This document shows positions 6,811-11,344 of a stretch of DNA of 11,344 nucleotides, one piece after another. The stretch's first letter is position 1, and each line of letters opens with the position of its first letter. Location: NCBI GenBank assembly GCA_934320655.1, contig CAKRFN010000031.1, positions 1 through 11,344 of the forward strand. Reading direction: 5' to 3'. The notes under the pieces are model-generated. The model saw only the letters and a program-made list of their open reading frames with translations, searched no databases and had not been told where the DNA came from. This DNA is from an uncultured Eubacterium sp. GTDB lineage: Bacteria > Bacillota > Clostridia > Lachnospirales > Lachnospiraceae. Both the position numbers and the translations under genes were made by a program.

Positions 6811-6853
6811 ATAGATTTTGACAGAGAATATCGTATAAAAGGAGGATTTTGAA

Positions 6854-7213
6854 ATGGCAAAAAGAGGAGGATTTCCCGGAGGAATGCCCGGAAACATGAA
6901 TAATCTGATGAAGCAGGCACAGAAGATGCAGCGTCAGATGGAGGAGGCAAGCAAGGAGATCGAGGAAAAGGAAATCACCGCGGCAGCAGGCGGCGGTGTC
7001 GTAGAAGTGACCGTTTCCGGTAAAAAAGAAGTGACAAAGATCAAGATCGATCCCGAAGCAGTTGATCCGGATGATGTAGAGATGCTTGAGGATCTGATCA
7101 TGGCAGCTACGAATGAAGCGCTGCGCCAGATGGATGACTATTCACAGCAGTCCATGTCCAAGATCACCGGAGGTATCGGCGGCATGGGCGGTTTGGGCGG
7201 TCTGCCTTTCTAA
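6854..7213 (+). CDS. ybaB: YbaB/EbfC family nucleoid-associated protein
   Basis: This is a small DNA-binding protein (119 residues) of the YbaB/EbfC family, which forms dimers that bind DNA and are almost always encoded between dnaX and recR. The family core is visible: NNLMKQAQKMQRQMEE (16-31), the long amphipathic helix, then GGGVVEVTVSGKKEVTKIKI, the beta sheet, then DPEAVDPDD and a C-terminal helix. Both ends are rich in Gly and Met (RGGFPGGMPG at the start, GGIGGMGGLGG at the end), as is common in clostridial homologues. A strong GGAGGA lies 7 nt before the ATG. The gap after dnaX is 43 nt and the gap to recR is 26 nt, so it is part of the same transcript. Confidence 0.95.
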   Translation: MAKRGGFPGGMPGNMNNLMKQAQKMQRQMEEASKEIEEKEITAAAGGGVVEVTVSGKKEVTKIKIDPEAVDPDDVEMLEDLIMAATNEALRQMDDYSQQSMSKITGGIGGMGGLGGLPF

Positions 7214-7239
7214 TGTAACAGGGAAGGACGATTCGATAC

Positions 7240-7836
7240 ATGGATTATTACAGTAAACAGATCAACCAGCTTGTGGAAGCGCTCTCCATGCTTCCCGGTA
7301 TCGGTTCCAAAACCGCACAGCGGCTGGCGTTCCACATATTGAACATGCCAAAAGAGGACGCGAACCGTCTGGCGGATGCGATCACACAGGCGCGGGAGAA
7401 TGTCAGATATTGTAAACAGTGCTTTACGCTGACCGATGAGGAGCTGTGTCCGATCTGTAAGGATGAAAAGCGCAACCATAAGGTGATTATGGTTGTAGAA
7501 AACACGAGGGATCTCGCGGCATATGAAAAGACCGGAAAATTTGAGGGTGTGTATCATGTGCTGCACGGTGCGATCTCGCCGATGCTCGGGATCGGGCCGG
7601 GTGACATCCGGCTGAAGGAGCTGATGCAGCGGTTGCAGGGCGATGTTGAGGAGGTCATCATCGCGACGAATTCTTCCCTTGAGGGAGAGACAACCGCGAT
7701 GTATATCAGCAAGCTCATCAAGCCGACCGGAATCAAGGTGACACGGATCGCCAGCGGTGTACCGGTCGGAGGAGATCTCGAATATATTGACGAAGTGACA
7801 CTTTTGCGTGCACTTGAGGGTCGAACGGAATTGTAA
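7240..7836 (+). CDS. recR: recombination mediator protein RecR
   Basis: RecR works with RecO (and RecF) to load RecA onto single-stranded DNA during gap repair. The protein has the standard 198 residues. It has a helix-hairpin-helix (LPGIGSKTAQRLA, 18-30), a four-cysteine zinc finger (Cys58, Cys61, Cys70, Cys73) and a Toprim domain starting near residue 80 with VVENTRDLAAYE (Glu87). The C-terminal ASGVPVGGDLEYIDEVTL is conserved in the family and contributes to ring assembly. AGGGAAGGA precedes the ATG at about 11 nt. This is the last gene of the housekeeping run, and a strong intrinsic terminator follows it. Confidence 0.97.
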   Translation: MDYYSKQINQLVEALSMLPGIGSKTAQRLAFHILNMPKEDANRLADAITQARENVRYCKQCFTLTDEELCPICKDEKRNHKVIMVVENTRDLAAYEKTGKFEGVYHVLHGAISPMLGIGPGDIRLKELMQRLQGDVEEVIIATNSSLEGETTAMYISKLIKPTGIKVTRIASGVPVGGDLEYIDEVTLLRALEGRTEL

Positions 7837-7848
7837 GATAAAAATAGA

Positions 7849-7910
7849 AGAGGCGTTTGCCGGCAATAGGGTCTTTTCGCTGATATTGCTCTCAAACGGC
7901 TCTTTTTTTG
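7849..7910 (+). terminator. intrinsic terminator after recR
   Basis: The outer arm AGAGGCGTTTG (7849-7859) pairs with CAAACGGCTCT (7893-7903), with one mismatch. Inside it GCAATA (7863-7868) pairs with TATTGC (7884-7889). A run of seven T follows at 7903-7909. This ends the pfk-dnaX-ybaB-recR transcript. Confidence 0.9.
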
Positions 7911-7991
7911 TGCGCGTCTACACTGTTCGGCAAATTTTGCATATGTTCCGTGATAAGGTAAGGGCAAAGTAAAAGAAGGGGGCATATGTTT

Positions 7992-9299
7992 ATGGATAAC
8001 AGTATGACAGATCGCAATGCAAAAGAGGACAAGCACAAACGCCAGTTACCAAAGAATATCAGACAGATCGGCAATGTACAGGGATCGGTGCGTATCTATA
8101 TGGAAGATTATGTCTACACCTATCTGCACGGAAGCGGCAGGAGCGGCTGGGCACACCGCGGCAGTATTTTTGTCGGCACGCGCTGGCAGGAAAACGGGCA
8201 GAAATATCTGTTTGTCAGTGGTCTTGTACATATTCCGGATGAATATTTCAAGGACGGAATGCCGGAATTTTCGGATATGATGTGGGGCGGGGTCTATCAG
8301 GACATCAAATGCTACTACGATCAGGTGGAGATTCTCGGCTGGGGCATGGATGTAGCCGGAGACTGCGCAAAGCTGACAGGAAATCTCGAACAGGTTCACA
8401 GAAAGGCATTTCAGGGACAGGAAAAATTTGCATTTTTGCTGGATTCGCTCGAAAAAGAGGAAGCATTTTACATTTACGAGAAAAATATGCTCCGCAGGCG
8501 CGACGGATATTATGTTTATTATGAAAAAAATCCCCAGATGCGAGACTATATGATGCAGGGCAGGGAGGAGGAGGCACCCCAGCCGGAGGTCGACCCGCAG
8601 CGGGCAGTCGTGACGAGTTATCGGGAGATTACCTCGAAAAACAGCCGGAAGGGTGGCAAAGTTTTCCAGACATTTGTGTATGCCTCCTGTCTGGCATTGC
8701 TGGTCGCAGTCACGGCAATGGGTGTGAATATGATGAGCAGCGCAGGCAAAATCGAGCGTCTGGAGGAGGCAGTATCATTTTTAGAGGCAGCTCCGGCGGA
8801 TGTAGAGGAAGATCAGGCAGAATCTCCGGTTGATAATCCGATGGGAACGCCGGACGGCATTCAGGATGCAGCCGAGAGTGGAGATCAGGCGGAGAGCCCG
8901 GTCGAAGAACCGGCAGCAGAAGATACGATGCAGCAGACGAATCCGCAGATCCAGATCGAATCAGATCAGACGCAACAGGCATTGATCGGCGAGACGAAGG
9001 ATCAGCAGGCGGCGGATACACAGGACGCACAGGCTGAACCGGCAACAGAAGAATCCACGCAGCCGGAGCAGACGGATGAGCCGGAAGCCGAGCCGCAGAT
9101 TGAGGATACGGCAGACGAGGAGGAGACACCGGCGTTTGCCGAGCAGGATTATTATATCGTATCGCGGGGAGAAAGCCTGCTTGGAATCAGCAAGAAGCTG
9201 TATGGCAAGGATTACACAAAACAGTTATGTGAACGCAATGGACTCGAGGACGAGAATAAGATATATGCCGGACAGAAACTTTTATTATTGGATAAATAG
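7992..9299 (+). CDS. bitopic membrane protein: JAMM/MPN-like cytoplasmic domain, TM helix, C-terminal LysM
   Basis: Layout (435 residues): an N-terminal globular domain (about 25-190), one transmembrane helix (about 224-246), a short amphipathic stretch, a Glu/Gln/Pro/Ala-rich linker (about 268-380, with DQAESPV twice) and a LysM module (about 386-434: YYIVSRGESLLGISKKLYG). The LysM should bind peptidoglycan outside the cell, leaving the N-terminal domain in the cytoplasm. That domain resembles the JAMM/MPN fold: ILGWGMDVAG...T..L follows the family pattern GW-x-H-x-H-x7-S-x2-D in spacing, but the metal ligands are replaced (Met119, Val121, Leu132, with Thr129 for Ser). It should therefore be non-catalytic. 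This fold call is my inference. The start at 7992 has AAGGGGG at 9 nt; the ATG at 7986 is only 3 nt from it. I see no convincing promoter, only an 11-nt palindrome at 7930-7940. Confidence 0.85.
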   Translation: MDNSMTDRNAKEDKHKRQLPKNIRQIGNVQGSVRIYMEDYVYTYLHGSGRSGWAHRGSIFVGTRWQENGQKYLFVSGLVHIPDEYFKDGMPEFSDMMWGGVYQDIKCYYDQVEILGWGMDVAGDCAKLTGNLEQVHRKAFQGQEKFAFLLDSLEKEEAFYIYEKNMLRRRDGYYVYYEKNPQMRDYMMQGREEEAPQPEVDPQRAVVTSYREITSKNSRKGGKVFQTFVYASCLALLVAVTAMGVNMMSSAGKIERLEEAVSFLEAAPADVEEDQAESPVDNPMGTPDGIQDAAESGDQAESPVEEPAAEDTMQQTNPQIQIESDQTQQALIGETKDQQAADTQDAQAEPATEESTQPEQTDEPEAEPQIEDTADEEETPAFAEQDYYIVSRGESLLGISKKLYGKDYTKQLCERNGLEDENKIYAGQKLLLLDK

Positions 9300-9308
9300 T
9301 GCTATAAT
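9300..9308 (+). promoter_or_regulatory. extended -10 promoter before the DUF5711-like gene
   Basis: TGCTATAAT is a perfect extended -10 (TG, one base, TATAAT), directly after the LysM gene stop codon and 42 nt before the next start. No good -35 is present. It could drive the DUF5711-like and CvpA-like pair independently of the LysM gene. Confidence 0.5.
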
Positions 9309-9350
9309 GAAAAAACATCTTGATTTTGAATGGGAAAGAGAGAAAACCTT

Positions 9351-10541
9351 ATGGCTAAGATACAAAAGCATAACCTTCATACCGTAGAGGTAGACCATGA
9401 AGCGTTAGATAAAAAGATCAGGGTACACCGCCGGAAAGTGGCGGTGGTTGTGCTGGTTGTACTGATCCTGATCGGCATTGCGGCAGTTGTGACCTATATT
9501 TATTATCAGAATAAGGTCTACAGCGACTATGAGGTCATTTCATCCGTGGAGCGGAACGATACGAGTGCGTCCGAATATACAGAGTTTCAGGGCAAGCTGC
9601 TCCGGTACACCAATGACGGAGCCGTCTACACAGATGCATCCGGCGCGCTGATCTGGAACCAGACCTATGAGATGGATCATCCGATGGTCGAGACCAGAGG
9701 CAATTATGTAGCGATCTATGAGCTGGGCGGCACACAGGTCTATATTCTGGATACGGTTAATCTACAGGGCAGCATCCACACAACCATGCCAGTGCAGAAG
9801 GTCAGCATCGCTTCGCAGGGAACCGTTGCTATTTTGATGGAAAATGACGGTACAAGCTATTTGCAGTTGTACGATAAGAGCGGAGACCAGCTCGCCGCAG
9901 GAGAGCTGCATGTACAGAACAGCGGATATCCGTTAGATCTGGCATTATCCGAAAACGGCGAAAAAATGGCAGTATCCATGCTGGATATCCACGGCGGCAC
10001 GGTAAAGACTGTCGTTGCATTCTACAATTTTGGTGCAGTCGGACAGAATGCGATCGATAAAATCGTCAGTTCCTATAAATATGAGGACGTCGTGATTCCG
10101 CAGATCCGTTATCTCGCGCAGGATACGATGGTAGCTTTCGGTGACAACAAGGTGATTCTCTTTACCGGAGCGCAGAAACCCGTAGAGAGCAAGGTGATTG
10201 AGTTAAAAGATCAGGTCAAGAGTATTTTTTACAATGAAAATCAGTTTGGGCTCGTATATGATGGGGAAAAAGGCAGCGCGAACCGGCTGGAGCTCTACCA
10301 GCTTTCCGGAGAGAAGCGGCAGGAACTCAATTTTGATATAGACGACAAAAAAGTCGAGATACTGGACAACGGCGAACTGTGCATACAGGGCGAGGATAGC
10401 TGCGAAATCTATAACGCAAAGGGCATCTGCAAGTTCAAGTATCAGTTCAAGGAGTATTTATATAAGGTATTATCCGGAAATATGCAGACGGATTATACAT
10501 TTATATTAGAAGGAGAGACACAGAAGGTAAAATTGAAATGA
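9351..10541 (+). CDS. bitopic protein with beta-propeller-like extracytoplasmic domain (DUF5711-like)
   Basis: This protein (396 residues from this start) has a basic cytoplasmic tail, one transmembrane helix (about 30-52), and a large extracytoplasmic region made of repeating beta-strand units. Examples are AVYTDASGALIWNQTY, YVAIYELGGTQVYILDT and VAILMENDGTSYLQLYDKSG, like the blades of a WD40/PQQ-type propeller. I recognise it as resembling the DUF5711 family common in Lachnospiraceae. Its function is unknown. The ATG at 9351 is preferred to the ATG at 9330 because a purine-rich AAGAGAG lies 8 nt upstream, whereas nothing precedes 9330. Its stop overlaps the CvpA-like start (ATGA), so the two are translationally coupled and probably work together at the membrane. 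Confidence 0.85.
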   Translation: MAKIQKHNLHTVEVDHEALDKKIRVHRRKVAVVVLVVLILIGIAAVVTYIYYQNKVYSDYEVISSVERNDTSASEYTEFQGKLLRYTNDGAVYTDASGALIWNQTYEMDHPMVETRGNYVAIYELGGTQVYILDTVNLQGSIHTTMPVQKVSIASQGTVAILMENDGTSYLQLYDKSGDQLAAGELHVQNSGYPLDLALSENGEKMAVSMLDIHGGTVKTVVAFYNFGAVGQNAIDKIVSSYKYEDVVIPQIRYLAQDTMVAFGDNKVILFTGAQKPVESKVIELKDQVKSIFYNENQFGLVYDGEKGSANRLELYQLSGEKRQELNFDIDDKKVEILDNGELCIQGEDSCEIYNAKGICKFKYQFKEYLYKVLSGNMQTDYTFILEGETQKVKLK

Positions 10542-10906
10542 TAGAAATCAGTAAAAACGTCTTAATCATCGGTGTAGCTATCTGGCTGTTCGCATGCGCG
10601 CTGCGCGGATACTATATCGGATTTCTCAGAGAATTGTATGCGATCGCACAGATCGCACTGGCGCTTGTCTGTCTGTGGGCGGCGATGAAGCATGTCGCGA
10701 TCTTTCAGGGAGGCATCCCTACATTCGGCGGATTTTTAGTAATTATGTTTGTGCTGCGCTGGATCGGCAAGCTGCTCGATATCGTCAATCATATTCCAAT
10801 ATTAGGCGGCATGAACCGCACGCTGGGCGTGCTGATCGGATTCTTTAAAGGGCTGGTTATCCTCGGACTGGTGTATAGCTGGCTGGGCAGCAGTATAAAA
10901 TTTTAA
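10538..10906 (+). CDS. CvpA-like integral membrane protein (short)
   Basis: This small protein (122 residues) has about four hydrophobic segments (roughly 6-23, 35-52, 62-78 and 95-115). The N-terminal pattern RGYYIGFLRELYAIAQIALAL matches the conserved RGxxxGFxRE...L signature of the CvpA (colicin V production) family. Members affect envelope integrity, but no biochemical activity is established. Typical CvpA proteins are about 160-180 residues, so this is a short version, yet it begins and ends cleanly with no sign of frameshift. The start overlaps the previous stop by 4 nt, with AGAAGG upstream inside that gene. No terminator is visible between its stop and the promoters at 10925. Confidence 0.8.
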   Translation: MIEISKNVLIIGVAIWLFACALRGYYIGFLRELYAIAQIALALVCLWAAMKHVAIFQGGIPTFGGFLVIMFVLRWIGKLLDIVNHIPILGGMNRTLGVLIGFFKGLVILGLVYSWLGSSIKF

Positions 10907-10924
10907 AAAAATGAAAAAAGGGTG

Positions 10925-10953
10925 TTGACAACAGCCGTTCTGGATGATAAGAT
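10925..10953 (+). promoter_or_regulatory. upstream rRNA-operon-type promoter (P1)
   Basis: TTGACA (10925-10930), a 17-nt spacer and TAAGAT (10948-10953). It lies 98 nt upstream of a second, stronger promoter in the same direction. Confidence 0.75.
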
Positions 10954-11022
10954 AAACAAGCTGTCGCAAACGACATGAGAAAAAAGTCGAAAGCGTACAG
11001 CGAAAATAAATTAAAAAAGTTC

Positions 11023-11051
11023 TTGACAGACGCTGGAAACTTTGATATAAT
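11023..11051 (+). promoter_or_regulatory. downstream rRNA-operon-type promoter (P2)
   Basis: Perfect consensus: TTGACA (11023-11028), 17-nt spacer, TATAAT (11046-11051). A/T-rich sequence upstream (10978-11022) could act as an UP element. Initiation is expected near 11058. Confidence 0.9.
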
Positions 11052-11057
11052 ACAAAA

Positions 11058-11344
11058 GCTGTTTGACGAGAACAGATGAAAAGAACCTTGATAACTGAAC
11101 AGTGAAATAACCTTGAAAGATTTGAAAAAAACGAGAAAAAGCAGACTGGAAATCAGATGCGGAGAGTCAAATTTATTTGACGAAATGCAGATGATGACAG
11201 GCGGGTTTGGCGAATGCCAAACAGCGAGATGAAGTAAAACGGAATCGAGCGGCTTTTTCGAAGTGAAATTGTGAACACTTTATAAAAACAGTAAAACGGT
11301 TATAAAAAAGCCAAGCTTTTGAATGACCAAGAACAAACTTAAAC
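11058..11344 (+). promoter_or_regulatory. structured leader of a probable rRNA operon (16S beyond the right edge)
   Basis: This stretch has no coding potential that I can support. It follows tandem consensus promoters and contains GAACCTTGATAACTGAACAG (11081-11100), a motif I associate with rRNA leaders and spacers in Lachnospiraceae. Hairpins are visible: CTGTT/AACAG (11059-11075), GTCAAAT/ATTTGAC (11166-11181), GTTTGGC/GCCAAAC with a GAAT loop (11205-11222) and AAAAGC/GCTTTT (11306-11320). A boxA-like TGAACACTTTA lies at 11272-11282, weakly supported. No 16S sequence is in the window. A tRNA operon is the alternative. Confidence 0.65.

Noticed and set aside
6818..6839. TTGACA and TATAAA before ybaB as a promoter
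   Set aside because: The spacer is only 10 nt, far too short for sigma-A recognition.
7930..7960. Promoter for the LysM gene near TTTTGCAT...TGATAAGG and the GCAAA-T-TTTGC palindrome
   Set aside because: Spacings of all candidate -35/-10 pairs are wrong, and the palindrome is too short to call an operator.
1..11344. CRISPR array, tRNA genes, toxin-antitoxin or phage genes
   Set aside because: No regularly spaced repeats, cloverleaf patterns or recognisable proteins of these kinds were seen on either strand.

Overview
The window looks like a chromosomal segment of a Gram-positive anaerobe of the Clostridia, most likely a Lachnospiraceae member. The evidence is the order SRP RNA - dnaX - ybaB/ebfC - recR, the long (about 265 nt) Bacillus/Clostridium-type SRP RNA, textbook TTGACA-N17-TATAAT promoters, an NSS-type sodium symporter, a fibronectin-III-like/NodB secreted deacetylase, and a DUF5711-like plus CvpA-like gene pair. 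No tRNA, complete rRNA gene or CRISPR array lies inside the window.

Layout. (1) 1 to about 1000: an AT-rich IS607-family insertion sequence on the minus strand, with the serine recombinase tnpA and the first 102 codons of an overlapping tnpB that runs off the left edge. (2) 1072-2409 (-): a sodium:neurotransmitter-symporter-family transporter. It diverges from (3) 2533-3660 (+): a secreted polysaccharide deacetylase. (4) 3666-4026: a perfect sigma-A promoter, the SRP RNA and its terminator. (5) 4080-7910: a housekeeping run pfk - dnaX - ybaB - recR with tight spacing and a strong terminator after recR. Phosphofructokinase sits between the SRP RNA and dnaX, a spot where Bacillus has dnaX directly. 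(6) 7992-10906: three envelope genes. They are a bitopic protein with a C-terminal LysM and an N-terminal domain resembling a catalytically dead JAMM/MPN fold, a bitopic DUF5711-like protein, and a short CvpA-like membrane protein overlapping it by 4 nt. (7) 10925-11344: two tandem consensus promoters and a long structured leader, best read as the start of an rRNA operon whose 16S gene lies just beyond the right edge.

Working together: dnaX, ybaB and recR form the classic replication/recombination cluster, and pfk is probably co-transcribed and translationally coupled to dnaX. The LysM, DUF5711-like and CvpA-like proteins form a plausible envelope module, since two of them place a single membrane helix between a cytoplasmic N-terminus and an extracytoplasmic region. 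The deacetylase and the symporter are individually regulated neighbours with back-to-back promoters. The least described content is the LysM protein's N-terminal domain, the unusual phosphofructokinase active site and the pfk-dnaX coupling. I do not see an obviously new defence or mobile system beyond the IS607/TnpB element.
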